Assembly (NCBI RefSeq): GCF_900184815.1
Contig: NZ_FXXQ01000010.1
Coordinates: 124,001 to 188,000, forward strand
Source of the DNA: Boseongicola aestuarii
GTDB lineage: Bacteria > Pseudomonadota > Alphaproteobacteria > Rhodobacterales > Rhodobacteraceae
Reading direction: 5' to 3'
Length of the DNA stretch: 64,000 nucleotides
Shown: one piece after another, positions 18,151-27,751 of the stretch
Layout of the letters: every line of letters begins with the position of its first letter
Position numbering within the stretch: the first letter of the stretch is position 1
Program-made: the position numbers and the translations under genes
The notes under the pieces: generated by a model
The model's database searches: none
The model's input: only the letters and a program-made list of their open reading frames with translations
Told to the model about the DNA's origin: nothing

Positions 18151-19689
18151 ATGGACCTTTTCGAAGACACCCCCGGCGACAACGCCCCCGAATTTTCGGT
18201 CTCGGAAATCGCCGGTACGGTGCGCCGTCTGATCGAAGGCGAATTGTCATATGTCCGCGTGCGCGGCGAAGTGGGCCGGGTCACCTTGGCGCGCTCAGGC
18301 CACCTTTATTTCGATCTCAAGGACGACAAGTCCGTCCTGTCCTGCATGACATGGAAAGGGCAGGTCTCGGGGCTGGGCACCATGCCCGAGGAAGGCATGG
18401 AAGTCATCGCGGAGGGCAAAATGACCGCTTCCGGCTTTTCCTCAAAGTTCGCGCTGAACGCCGTGCGCGTCGCCGTCGCGGGCGAGGGCGCCTTGATGGC
18501 GATGCTGGAAAAGCGCAAGAAAAAGCTGGCCGCGGAAGGTCTGTTCGAAGAGGCACGCAAGAAGCCGCTTCCCTATCTACCTGAAATCATTGGCGTTGTG
18601 ACCTCACCCCAAGGGGCCGTCATTCGTGACATCCTCCATCGCCTGCGCGACCGCTTCCCCCGCAAAGTACTGATCTGGCCCGTCGCCGTTCAAGGCGAAG
18701 CCTGCGCCCCACAGGTCGCGAATGCGATCCGGGGTTTTAACGCACTTACCCCCGGCGGCGCGCTCCCACGCCCCGATTTGCTGATCGTCGCACGGGGCGG
18801 TGGCTCCATTGAAGACCTTTGGGGGTTCAACGAGGAAATCGTCGCCCGCGCCGCTGCCGAAAGCGATATCCCCCTGATCTCGGCTGTCGGCCACGAAACC
18901 GATATCACCCTCATAGATTTCACCTCCGACAAACGCGCTCCGACTCCGACGGCCGCCGCTGAACTGGCAGTCCCTGTCAGGCTCGATCTCATGGCATGGA
19001 CGGACGCCCAAGAAGCGCGCATCTCCCGCGCCATCGGCAATTCTGTCAGCCGCCGCAAAGAAAAACTCCGAGACCTGATCCGTGTCCTGCCCCGCGCCGA
19101 CGCCCTGCTGAACGAACCCCGGCAACGGCTAGATCGCGCAGACGACGCCTTGCCCCGCGTGCTTCGCCAAACCGTTGAACGCCGCGCAGCCAAACTTTCG
19201 GAGTTTGCCCGCGCCCTGCGTCCCGCCACCTTGCGGACGCGCATCAAGACCGAAGAAACGCGCCTGAATGAATGGTCCCGCCGCCTTGGTCCCGCCTTGA
19301 CCCGAGGCGTTGACCGCCGCCGCGACCGCCTGAATGCACTACATCTTCGATCTGCGCCGATTACCCAAAAGCTTGAAAGGCAATACAAGGATTTCAACGC
19401 TCTGGCGCCGAAACTTGATGCTGCTTTCACGATACGCCTCGCGCGCGCCGCTGAAAAAATCGACGCCCTCGACCGCCTCCGACGCTCTATCGGCTACGAA
19501 GAAACGCTGAAACGTGGCTACTCGGTTGTGCGGGCAGGCGAAACAATCGTCACCGGAGCCGAAGCCGCCAAATCCGCCGCGTCGCTCGAAATTCAATTCA
19601 AAGACGGCCGCGTCAGCGTCACCCCGGACGGCGCAGCACCGAAGCCAAAATCACGAAAGAAAAAGCCCGATCAAGGTAGCCTGTTCTAA
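18151..19689 (+). CDS. xseA: Exodeoxyribonuclease VII large subunit
   Basis: A 512-residue subunit of exonuclease VII, which degrades single-stranded DNA. It has the N-terminal OB fold (FSVSEIAGTVRRLIEGELSYV ... GHLYFDLKDDKSVLSCMTWKG) and a central catalytic domain (GVVTSPQGAVIRDILHRL, ARGGGSIEDLWGFN, GHETDITLIDFTSDKRAPTPTAAAE). These are followed by a long coiled-coil rich in Arg and Glu and the GYSVVRAGETIV ending. The small subunit xseB is not adjacent. ATG at 18151 gives the conserved N-terminus. It overlaps the converging small gene by 4 bp. Confidence 0.96.
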   Translation: MDLFEDTPGDNAPEFSVSEIAGTVRRLIEGELSYVRVRGEVGRVTLARSGHLYFDLKDDKSVLSCMTWKGQVSGLGTMPEEGMEVIAEGKMTASGFSSKFALNAVRVAVAGEGALMAMLEKRKKKLAAEGLFEEARKKPLPYLPEIIGVVTSPQGAVIRDILHRLRDRFPRKVLIWPVAVQGEACAPQVANAIRGFNALTPGGALPRPDLLIVARGGGSIEDLWGFNEEIVARAAAESDIPLISAVGHETDITLIDFTSDKRAPTPTAAAELAVPVRLDLMAWTDAQEARISRAIGNSVSRRKEKLRDLIRVLPRADALLNEPRQRLDRADDALPRVLRQTVERRAAKLSEFARALRPATLRTRIKTEETRLNEWSRRLGPALTRGVDRRRDRLNALHLRSAPITQKLERQYKDFNALAPKLDAAFTIRLARAAEKIDALDRLRRSIGYEETLKRGYSVVRAGETIVTGAEAAKSAASLEIQFKDGRVSVTPDGAAPKPKSRKKKPDQGSLF

Positions 19690-20081
19690 ACCCCGATCTT
19701 CGGTCCCAGACACATCAACGGCTCATCTCGTCGATCCAGTTCATAAAGTTCGGTCGCTTCCGGGTTGTTCTCAAACCGCGCCAAAAGCCGACCGTCTCGC
19801 ATGTAGAACTGCCAGCACTGAGGCGATGGAAGTTCATCATAAACAAAACAAACCTGCTCGCCCGACGGATACCATTCGCCTTCCTCGCATTCGCCGTCCA
19901 GATACGACCACCGCACCCGCCGCCCGTTGAAATACTCCTCAGCTCCGTATTCCATCCCGCGCGTCGAATACGACAGCGTCTTGCCCGTCACGATGGATTC
20001 GAATTCCAACGGTGAGACCGGGCGATCAGCGGCAAACCCCATGCCCGGCAGGGCGCACAACAGGAAAATCAATACTCTCAT
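19686..20081 (-). CDS. Secreted small protein of unknown function
   Basis: About 131 residues. The start at 20081 gives a clear Sec signal peptide (MRVLIFLLCALPGMGFAADR). The mature part contains four cysteines (in ECEEGEW, EQVCF, PQCWQF and MCLGP) and aromatic beta-like segments (GKTLSYSTRGMEYGAEEYFNGRRV, WYPSGEQVCFVYD). I do not recognise a characterised domain. It is a periplasmic candidate of the kind common near xseA in related genomes (inference). It converges on xseA with a 4-bp overlap. Confidence 0.7.
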   Translation of the reverse strand: MRVLIFLLCALPGMGFAADRPVSPLEFESIVTGKTLSYSTRGMEYGAEEYFNGRRVRWSYLDGECEEGEWYPSGEQVCFVYDELPSPQCWQFYMRDGRLLARFENNPEATELYELDRRDEPLMCLGPKIGV

Positions 20082-20217
20082 GCCCCCATGTTTCGCATCC
20101 GCGTCACGCGTTGCCAATCCAAGATGCGAAAACAGCGCCAAGACGTCGCTTTTCGTCGCTCAAGCCCCCGCCGACAGTCTAGGGTGACTGCGAAACGGGA
20201 AGAACCGAGGAACCGGC

Positions 20218-21906
20218 ATGTCGTTGGACGAAAGCAAAAAAGGCGTTTGGAAATCAGGCCGCGGCAAAGGTCGTCACACGCCCAAAGGACGCCAGCTTGA
20301 CGATGGCGCGCACGCCGATGTCCTGGCTCTGCTTGGCGACGCCCCCCGCAATCGCGATCTGCTAATAGAATTCCTGCACCTCATCCAGGACTCCTACGGC
20401 CACCTCTCCGCCGCCCACATGCGCGCGCTGGCCGAAGAACTGCGCTTATCCCAAGCCGAGGTTTACGAGGTCGCAACCTTCTATGCGCACTTCGACGTTG
20501 TGAAAGAAGGCGAAACACCTCCTCCTGCGCTCACAGTCCGCGTCTGCGACTCGCTTTCCTGCGAACTGGCTGGCGCGCAGGCGCTGAGATCCGCGCTCGA
20601 AACCGGCGCTGACCCAACCAAGATCCGCATCCTGCGCGCGCCCTGCATGGGCCGCTGCGATACAGCGCCCGTCGTTGAACTCGGCCATAAGCACATCGAC
20701 CACGCCACCCCCGAAAGCGTGCTCGCCGCCGCGAAAGAGGGCGACATCCACGCCGAAATTCCTGCCTATGAAACCTTCGACGCCTACCGCGCCGCCGGTG
20801 GCTACGAAGCCCTCGCCAAACACCGCGCGGCAGGGGATTGGGACGCCGTTGAAGAAACCGTTCTTGCCTCCGGCCTCCGCGGCCTCGGCGGCGCTGGCTT
20901 CCCGTCTGGCCGCAAATGGGGCTTTGTGCGCTCCTACGACGGCCCGCGCCTCATGGCGGTTAATGGCGACGAGGGCGAACCCGGAACATTCAAGGATCGC
21001 TACTACCTTGAACGCACGCCGCACCTCTTCCTCGAAGGCATGCTCATCGCGGCCGCCGCCGTCGAGGCGACCCGCGTCTACATCTACATGCGCGACGAAT
21101 ACCCCGCCGTCCTTCACATCCTCGCAAAAGAAATCGCAGCGCTTGAGGCCTCAGGCATCGCAGCCCCAGGCTATATCGAGGTCCGCCGCGGCGCGGGTGC
21201 CTACATCTGCGGTGAAGAAAGCGCGATGATCGAAAGCATCGAAGGCAAACGCGGCCTGCCGCGCCACCGCCCGCCTTTCGTCGCACAGGTCGGCCTTTTC
21301 GGTCGCCCGACACTGGTCCACAATGTCGAAACCCTCCACTGGGTCGCCCGCATCTGCCGCGAAGGCCCGGAAGTTCTCTCCAGCGTCGAGAAAAACGGCC
21401 GCAAGGGCCTGCGCTCCTATTCCGTCTCCGGGCGCGTCCAAAACCCCGGCGTCCACCTTCTCCCCGCTGGCTCGACGATCACCGACATCATCGAAGCCGC
21501 TGGCGGGATGACCCCCGGCCACACCTTCAAAGCCTACCAACCCGGCGGCCCGTCCTCCGGCCTCTTGCCTGCGTCCATCAACGACGTGCCGCTTGACTTC
21601 GACACGCTCCAACCTCTTGGCAGCTTCATCGGCTCAGCCGCCGTCATTGTTCTGTCCGATAAAGACAGCGCCAAAGCCGCCGCGCTCAACATGCTGCGCT
21701 TTTTCGAAGACGAAAGCTGCGGCCAATGCACCCCGTGTCGCGTGGGATGCGAAAAGGCCGTGAAGCTGATGCAGGCCGACACATGGGACCAGCCACTGCT
21801 CGAGGACCTCTGTCAGGCCATGGCCGATGCATCCATCTGCGGCCTGGGGCAGGCAGCCCCGAATCCGATCCGTCTGACAATCAAACACTTCCCGGACGAA
21901 ATCTGA
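20218..21906 (+). CDS. NuoE-NuoF fusion (formate dehydrogenase beta-like / NADH dehydrogenase flavoprotein)
   Basis: A 562-residue fusion of two electron-transfer modules. Residues 45 to about 170 are NuoE/FdsG-like thioredoxin-fold [2Fe-2S] with Cys110, Cys115, Cys143 and Cys147. The rest is NuoF/FdsB-like, with the NADH/FMN site (GLRGLGGAGFPSGRKWGF, NGDEGEPGTFKDR), the GAGAYICGEESA loop and a [4Fe-4S] motif SCGQCTPCRVGC plus a later Cys. Such fusions serve as the diaphorase half of NAD-linked formate dehydrogenases or similar enzymes. No catalytic alpha subunit, fdhD or other nuo gene lies next to it; ftsY follows directly. The partner must be elsewhere or has been lost. Confidence 0.88.
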   Translation: MSLDESKKGVWKSGRGKGRHTPKGRQLDDGAHADVLALLGDAPRNRDLLIEFLHLIQDSYGHLSAAHMRALAEELRLSQAEVYEVATFYAHFDVVKEGETPPPALTVRVCDSLSCELAGAQALRSALETGADPTKIRILRAPCMGRCDTAPVVELGHKHIDHATPESVLAAAKEGDIHAEIPAYETFDAYRAAGGYEALAKHRAAGDWDAVEETVLASGLRGLGGAGFPSGRKWGFVRSYDGPRLMAVNGDEGEPGTFKDRYYLERTPHLFLEGMLIAAAAVEATRVYIYMRDEYPAVLHILAKEIAALEASGIAAPGYIEVRRGAGAYICGEESAMIESIEGKRGLPRHRPPFVAQVGLFGRPTLVHNVETLHWVARICREGPEVLSSVEKNGRKGLRSYSVSGRVQNPGVHLLPAGSTITDIIEAAGGMTPGHTFKAYQPGGPSSGLLPASINDVPLDFDTLQPLGSFIGSAAVIVLSDKDSAKAAALNMLRFFEDESCGQCTPCRVGCEKAVKLMQADTWDQPLLEDLCQAMADASICGLGQAAPNPIRLTIKHFPDEI

Positions 21907-21972
21907 GGTCGCAAAGGCTTTTCCTTCTCCGCGCAACCGCTTAGGTGAGAGGAAACGTGGCGCGGAGGCTTC

Positions 21973-23169
<1,197 letters not shown>

Positions 23170-23196
23170 ACACCGCCCCAAGAAACAGCCTGAAAC

Positions 23197-23589
23197 ATGC
23201 TCAGCTTTTCCACTGATGCCGCTACGGTGCGCGAATATTGTGCCCTGCGCGATGCGTCAGGATTGGGTGCCTTTCCCGATGAAAACGCGCGTATTGGATT
23301 GGCCAACACACTGACGGCAGTCTGGCTGCGTCATGAAGGTCGCTTGATAGGTATGGCTCGCATCATCGGTGATGGTGGCTGTTTTGCGCAGGTAACGGAC
23401 GTTGCCATTCACCCTGACTTCCAACGTCAGGGCCTCGGTGCGCGCGTGATGGAGCAGCTTCTGCTTCAAGCCCGCGAAACTCTGCCGAAGGACCTCTACA
23501 TCAGCCTGATCGCGGGCCCCGGTGCGGAAAACCTCTATGCCAAATTCGGCTTTAAATCGCTGCATGGCATGGCGCGAACCCTGCCTTGA
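23197..23589 (+). CDS. GNAT family N-acetyltransferase
   Basis: 130 residues with the GNAT core: motif A in TDVAIHPDFQRQGLGARVMEQLL (the RQGLG acetyl-CoA loop), beta5/alpha4 in DLYISLIAGPGAENLYAKFGF. The substrate is unknown. The ATG is 27 bp after the ftsY stop. The stop overlaps the TTG start of the next gene, so GNAT and EamA genes are probably coupled. It resembles YitH/Arg-Gly small acetyltransferases in length only. Confidence 0.85.
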   Translation: MLSFSTDAATVREYCALRDASGLGAFPDENARIGLANTLTAVWLRHEGRLIGMARIIGDGGCFAQVTDVAIHPDFQRQGLGARVMEQLLLQARETLPKDLYISLIAGPGAENLYAKFGFKSLHGMARTLP

Positions 23590-24485
23590 GCGCGTGGCTC
23601 ATCTCTCTTGAAGGCACCGACGCCGGGAAACAGATGGCGCTTGCCCTCGCGTTGATGGCCGCCATTCTACACGCACTTTTCGGAGCCCTGCAAAAAGGTC
23701 GTTACGATCCTTACACCACGCGGGCCGCCATCGATGGCTGCTACGCCCTGATGGCGCTGCCCTTCGCGCTCTTCATGGTGCCTTGGCCGGAACCCGAGGT
23801 CTGGCCACTGTTCGCGGTCGTTTGGATCATCCATATTGGCTACAAACTGGCCCAGGCATCGGCCTATTCTGTCGGCGCCTATACGGTCGTCTACCCTGTC
23901 GTGCGGGGTATCGGGCCCGTGTTCACGGTCATCGGCGCGGGCATTCTCTTCAACGAAAGCTTCGCGCGTGTTCAATGGCTTGGTGTCGCCATGCTCGCCA
24001 CCGGCATCCTCGGCCTTGCGGTCTATAACTTGCGCCACACTACGACCGACCGTGCCCGACTGCCGATGGCACTTGGCCTTGCGGTACTGACTGGTGGCTT
24101 TGTTGCGCTTTATACGACTTGGGACGCCTTCGTGATACGGGCGACAGCAGACCCATTCACGTTTGTCGCCTGGTTCTTTCTCATCGACGGCATCGCTTTC
24201 CCGCTCGCTTACCTCGCCTACCGGAAGGGCCGCCTGCCACGTCCCTTCACGCCGCTGCTCAGACTTGGCATCACGGGCGCCATCGTCGCGATATTCTCTT
24301 TCGGTGGCATCATGCTCGCGACGCGCCTCGACAAGGTTGGCGAAGCTGCCGTTCTGCGGGAAACGTCCGTCGTCTTCGCCGCACTCATTGCCTACCTTTT
24401 CTGGGGCGAGAAAGTCGGCCCGCGCCGTTTGTCCCTGATGGCCCTCATCGCATTGGGAGCCGTCGTGGTAGAGCTTGGGGGATGA
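23586..24485 (+). CDS. EamA/DMT family transporter
   Basis: About 299 residues with ten hydrophobic helices in two EamA halves (HALFGALQKGRYDPY near the first loop; GAYTVVYPVVRGIGPVFTVIGA). The family exports small metabolites. The start is uncertain: a TTG at 23586 overlapping the GNAT stop gives an N-terminus SAWLISLEGTDAGKQ. The ATG at 23637, preceded by GGGAAAC, would give a shorter protein. Similar genes often sit beside FtsY/YciB genes in this group (inference). Confidence 0.83.
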   Translation: MSAWLISLEGTDAGKQMALALALMAAILHALFGALQKGRYDPYTTRAAIDGCYALMALPFALFMVPWPEPEVWPLFAVVWIIHIGYKLAQASAYSVGAYTVVYPVVRGIGPVFTVIGAGILFNESFARVQWLGVAMLATGILGLAVYNLRHTTTDRARLPMALGLAVLTGGFVALYTTWDAFVIRATADPFTFVAWFFLIDGIAFPLAYLAYRKGRLPRPFTPLLRLGITGAIVAIFSFGGIMLATRLDKVGEAAVLRETSVVFAALIAYLFWGEKVGPRRLSLMALIALGAVVVELGG

Positions 24486-24529
24486 ATAATTCAACCGGCG
24501 TCATTGCAGGGCCGCACCGCCAAGGTTAA

Positions 24530-25150
24530 GTGAGCGCCATGGAAGAAAAAAAGTTGAACCCCGTCGTCAAGCAGGTCCTCGAACTTGGGCCGCCTCTGCT
24601 GTTCTTCGTCGCCTATCTTAAAATGCGCGACCAGACCTACACGCTTGGCGGCACGGACTACGATGGTTTCATCGTCGCTGCCGGTGTCTTCGTGCCAATC
24701 CTGCTGGTCAGCATCGCAATCCTTTGGAAACTCACCGGAAAACTCAGCCGGATGCAGGTGTTCACGGCTGTCATGGTGATCCTCTTCGGAGGCCTCACGG
24801 TCTGGTTCAACGACGAACGCTTCTTCAAGATGAAAACCACGCTGGTCTACGGTCTCTTTGCCGCCATCCTCGGAATCGGCCTTTTGCAGCGGCGATCATA
24901 CCTCGCCTGGGTGATGTCCGAGTTCCTGCCGATGAGCGACGAAGGCTGGATGAAGCTGACAACGCGACTGGCGCTGTTTTTCGCCGGACTGGCCATCGCA
25001 AACGAGGTCATCTGGAGGACCATGTCGACCGATGCATGGGTAAAAATTGAAACGTTCGGATTCCCGATCCTGATGTTCATCTTCCTTTGGACGCAGATCA
25101 TGAGCCTTCAAAGCCACATCATCGAAGACGACAGCGACAAGACCACCTAG
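24530..25150 (+). CDS. yciB: YciB/IspZ family inner membrane protein
   Basis: A 206-residue membrane protein with about six helices. It contains the family pattern ELGPPLLFFVAY near residue 18, followed by paired helices and the DERFFKMKTTLVYGLFA region. It is also called septation protein A; the family influences cell envelope and division, but its biochemical role is unclear. A GTG at 24530 and an ATG at 24539 are both possible starts. It is downstream of the EamA gene on the same strand, 44 bp away. Confidence 0.9.
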   Translation: MSAMEEKKLNPVVKQVLELGPPLLFFVAYLKMRDQTYTLGGTDYDGFIVAAGVFVPILLVSIAILWKLTGKLSRMQVFTAVMVILFGGLTVWFNDERFFKMKTTLVYGLFAAILGIGLLQRRSYLAWVMSEFLPMSDEGWMKLTTRLALFFAGLAIANEVIWRTMSTDAWVKIETFGFPILMFIFLWTQIMSLQSHIIEDDSDKTT

Positions 25151-25476
25151 CCAAAGACGTCATCGGTATCGTCGCGCCCTTCCAATGCAACCAGCACATC
25201 ACGTTCCAACCGGTCAAGAAACCGCAACCCCACTCTTTGATCGTGCGACCATTGAACGAGGGCAGGGACGTTCGCCCCATGGAGATGTAACGCGACAGCA
25301 CTTCCCGGCAGTACCGCGTAAGGCACCTTAAGCTTTGCGCCGTCGCGCGAGATATACAACAGAGTGGCCGCCACGTCCTCGCCATCGACGAAAAGCCGCA
25401 CGGTCACGCAGACCTTGCGACGTGTCGGACGGTAGTCGTCGTTGGTTTGTCGGAACGCCTTCATCTGCGCTGGCAT
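25147..25476 (-). CDS. PilZ-domain-like protein
   Basis: About 109 residues. An N-terminal RPTRRKV stretch and a later ISRDGAKLKV, followed by short beta strands and VQWSHDQRVGLRF, match the layout of PilZ domains (RxxxR and D/NxSxxG), which bind cyclic-di-GMP. The second motif is I-S-R-D-G, slightly off the D/N-x-S-x-x-G consensus, so nucleotide binding is uncertain. ATG at 25464 is an alternative start. It overlaps the yciB stop by 4 bp and lies downstream of the GST gene on the same strand. Confidence 0.65.
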   Translation of the reverse strand: MPAQMKAFRQTNDDYRPTRRKVCVTVRLFVDGEDVAATLLYISRDGAKLKVPYAVLPGSAVALHLHGANVPALVQWSHDQRVGLRFLDRLERDVLVALEGRDDTDDVFG

Positions 25477-25505
25477 AAGGCCGACGCGTTAAGGAATTCT
25501 GAGCG

Positions 25506-26222
25506 TCAGCCTGTTTGGCCGAACATGATGCGATTGGCCTCGGCTTTTTCTTCGGCCGTTTGCTTGCGATCCCGCAGTTCCTGCCCGACAGCGCGCCCTT
25601 TGCGAACTGCCCCACGTGCCCCGACCGTATCCAGCCAACGCGCGAAATGCGGTTTGTCTTCAATCGTTTGTTCCTGACCCTTCCAGTTCTGCGCCCATGG
25701 CCAGATCGCCATATCGGCGATCGAGTAAAAATCTCCGGCAACATATTCATTTCGGGCCAACTGCGTATCCAGCACCCGGTAAAGTCGCGAGGTTTCGTTG
25801 CGATACCGGTCCTGCGCATAAGGCAGCACCTGAGGCGTCTCCAGACCGGGCGCGTATTTGATAAAGTGATGGTTCTGCCCGGCCATCGGACCCACGCCAC
25901 CCATCTGCCACATCAACCACTGATCCACTGCGATGCGCTCTCGTTCGGTGTCGCCGCAATACATGTCGGTCTTGCGCGCAAGATATTGCAGGATCGCACC
26001 GCTCTCGAAGATTGAAACCGGCGCGCTGTCGGGGCCTTCCGGGTCAATGATCGCGGGTATCCTGTTGTTCGGAGCAATTCGCAGAAATTCCGGCGCGAAC
26101 TGATCACCCTTTCCGATATCCACCAAATGCACTGTGTAGGGCAGTCCCATTTCCTCAAGAGCAATGGTGATTTTCCAGCCATTCGGGGTGGGCCAGTAGT
26201 AAAGATCGATCGGTTGGGTCAT
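25506..26222 (-). CDS. Glutathione S-transferase family protein (YfcG/YghU-like)
   Basis: 238 residues with an N-terminal thioredoxin fold (PIDLYYWPTPNGWKITIALEE, IDPEGPDSAPVSIFESGAIL with the cis-Pro/Glu-Ser glutathione contacts) and an all-helical C-terminal domain (YSIADMAIWPW). The YWPTPNGWK start is the hallmark of the nu-class YfcG/YghU disulfide-bond reductases. Start at 26222 with AAGGAAATGAT before it. It is divergent from metZ, whose riboswitch occupies the opposite strand of the shared upstream region. Confidence 0.9.
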   Translation of the reverse strand: MTQPIDLYYWPTPNGWKITIALEEMGLPYTVHLVDIGKGDQFAPEFLRIAPNNRIPAIIDPEGPDSAPVSIFESGAILQYLARKTDMYCGDTERERIAVDQWLMWQMGGVGPMAGQNHHFIKYAPGLETPQVLPYAQDRYRNETSRLYRVLDTQLARNEYVAGDFYSIADMAIWPWAQNWKGQEQTIEDKPHFARWLDTVGARGAVRKGRAVGQELRDRKQTAEEKAEANRIMFGQTG

Positions 26223-26338
26223 ATCATTTCCTTGCACGCTCCCCTGCGAATTGGGGTCCTTTCGCTTAATGACAAGGCACGCGCCCGGCAAGTTCAAATC
26301 TTGACGCCCGCCCATCGGCAGAGTAGCCAAAGTCTACC

Positions 26339-26391
26339 GTGGCGATTTGTTCACCGGATTGCGGGCCACGTTAAACATTCCGCTAAAGAGG
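26339..26391 (+). ncRNA. SAM-II riboswitch
   Basis: The leader of metZ contains GTGG (26339), CGATTTGTTCACCGG, CCACGTTAAAC (26366-26376), and GCTAAAGAGG (26382-26391). These are the ordered conserved parts of the SAM-II pseudoknot, which is typical of met genes in alphaproteobacteria. S-adenosylmethionine binding should turn off metZ. The AAAGAGG at its end resembles a ribosome binding site but is 62 bp from the metZ ATG. Directly after it comes an intrinsic terminator. Confidence 0.92.
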
Positions 26392-26403
26392 TCAGGGACG
26401 TGA

Positions 26404-26440
26404 CCCACGCCCCCGGCGCTCCGCGGTGGGGGCTTTTTAT
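26404..26440 (+). terminator. Attenuator terminator between SAM-II riboswitch and metZ
   Basis: A GC-rich hairpin, GCCCCC ... GGGGGC (about 26409-26432), is followed by TTTTTATTT. It lies between the riboswitch and the metZ ribosome binding site, so ligand binding may favour termination. Confidence 0.8.
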
Positions 26441-26459
26441 TTGGAAAGGAGGCGTCCCC

Positions 26460-27641
26460 ATGTCAAAGGATTGGAACACCCGCACAAAGCTTGTGCATTC
26501 CGGAACTCGGCGCAGCCAGTACGGCGAAGTGTCAGAGGCAATCTATCTGACGCAAGGTTTCGTCTACGACAGCGCCGAACAGGCGGCGCAGCGGTTCGAA
26601 AAGCTGGGCGAGGATGAATTCATCTACGCCCGCTACGGCAACCCAACCGTCGCCATGTTCGAAGAACGTATTGCGGCGCTGGAAGGCTCGGAAGACGCCT
26701 TTGCCACTGCCAGCGGCATGGCGGCCGTGAATGGCGCTTTGACGTCCATGCTGAAAGCCGGCGACCATGTGGTGTCGGCGCGCGCGCTTTTCGGCTCTTG
26801 CCTCTACATCCTAGAAGACATCCTGACCCGCTACGGCGTCGAAGTGACCTTCGTGGACGGTACCGATCTGGACGCATGGCGCGCCGCGGTGCGTCCCGAC
26901 ACCAAGGCGGTATTCCTTGAAAGCATGTCGAACCCAACGCTTGAGGTCATCGACCTCAAATCCGTCGCGGAAATCGCCCATGCTCAGGGCGCGCTTGTCG
27001 TGGTCGACAACGTTTTTTCAACGCCCGTCTTCAGCCGTGCACTCTCGCTCGGGGCCGATGTGGTGGTCTATTCCGCGACCAAACATATCGACGGGCAGGG
27101 GCGTGTTCTGGGCGGCGTGATCCTTGGCACCAAGGACTTCATCCGCAAGACCGTCGAACCCTACCTCAAGCACACCGGCGGCGCGATGAGCCCCTTCACG
27201 GCCTGGGTCTTGTTGAAGGGCATGGAAACGCTGGACCTGCGCGTGCGCGCGCAAGCCGACGGAGCGCTGAAGGTGGCGCAGGCGCTTTCAGGCGACGCGC
27301 GGCTGTCGCGTGTGATCTACCCTGATCTGCCCGATCACCCGCAGCACGATATTGCCAAAGCGCAGCTTGAACGCGGCGGGACTGTCGTTGCGATTGAGGT
27401 AAAGGGTGGGCAGGCGGCTGCGTTCAAAATGCTGAATGCGCTTGAGATCGTGACCATCTCGAACAATCTGGGGGACGCGAAGTCGATCATCACGCACCCG
27501 GCGACGACGACCCATCAGCGGCTCAGCGAAGAGCAGCGTCTTGAACTGGGCATCACGCCGGGGCTGGTCCGGCTGAGTGTCGGGATCGAAGACGCTGATG
27601 ATCTGGTTGCCGATCTGCGGCAGGCTTTGGATGCTGTTTGA
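26460..27641 (+). CDS. metZ: O-succinylhomoserine sulfhydrylase
   Basis: A 393-residue PLP enzyme of the Cys/Met metabolism family that makes homocysteine from O-succinylhomoserine and sulfide. The PLP lysine is Lys208 in SATKHIDGQGR. Other family marks are YARYGNPT, ATASGMAAV and the C-terminal THPATTTHQR with LVRLSVGIED. The QGRVLGG segment and the length favour MetZ over MetY or MetB. ATG at 26460 follows AAAGGAGG. It is controlled by the SAM-II riboswitch in its leader. Confidence 0.95.
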   Translation: MSKDWNTRTKLVHSGTRRSQYGEVSEAIYLTQGFVYDSAEQAAQRFEKLGEDEFIYARYGNPTVAMFEERIAALEGSEDAFATASGMAAVNGALTSMLKAGDHVVSARALFGSCLYILEDILTRYGVEVTFVDGTDLDAWRAAVRPDTKAVFLESMSNPTLEVIDLKSVAEIAHAQGALVVVDNVFSTPVFSRALSLGADVVVYSATKHIDGQGRVLGGVILGTKDFIRKTVEPYLKHTGGAMSPFTAWVLLKGMETLDLRVRAQADGALKVAQALSGDARLSRVIYPDLPDHPQHDIAKAQLERGGTVVAIEVKGGQAAAFKMLNALEIVTISNNLGDAKSIITHPATTTHQRLSEEQRLELGITPGLVRLSVGIEDADDLVADLRQALDAV

Positions 27642-27680
27642 AGGCAAGGCTGTGTTGCGCCGCGCTGATGCGCGTCGCGG

Positions 27681-27740
27681 TGGGGGCTCTGCCCCCGGCC
27701 TGTCGGCCTCCCCCGTGGTATTTTTAAAAAGGTGAATAGA
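27681..27740 (+). repeat. Dispersed GC-hairpin / ATATTTTT element, copy 2
   Basis: GGGGGCTCTGCCCCC hairpin (27682-27696), then GGCCTGTCGGCC (a second small hairpin), TCCCCCGTGGTATTTTT and AAAAAGGTGAATAGA. It lies between metZ and the amidotransferase gene. Its AAAGGTG may supply the ribosome binding site of the next gene. Confidence 0.65.
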
Positions 27741-27751
27741 ATGTGTGCGAC

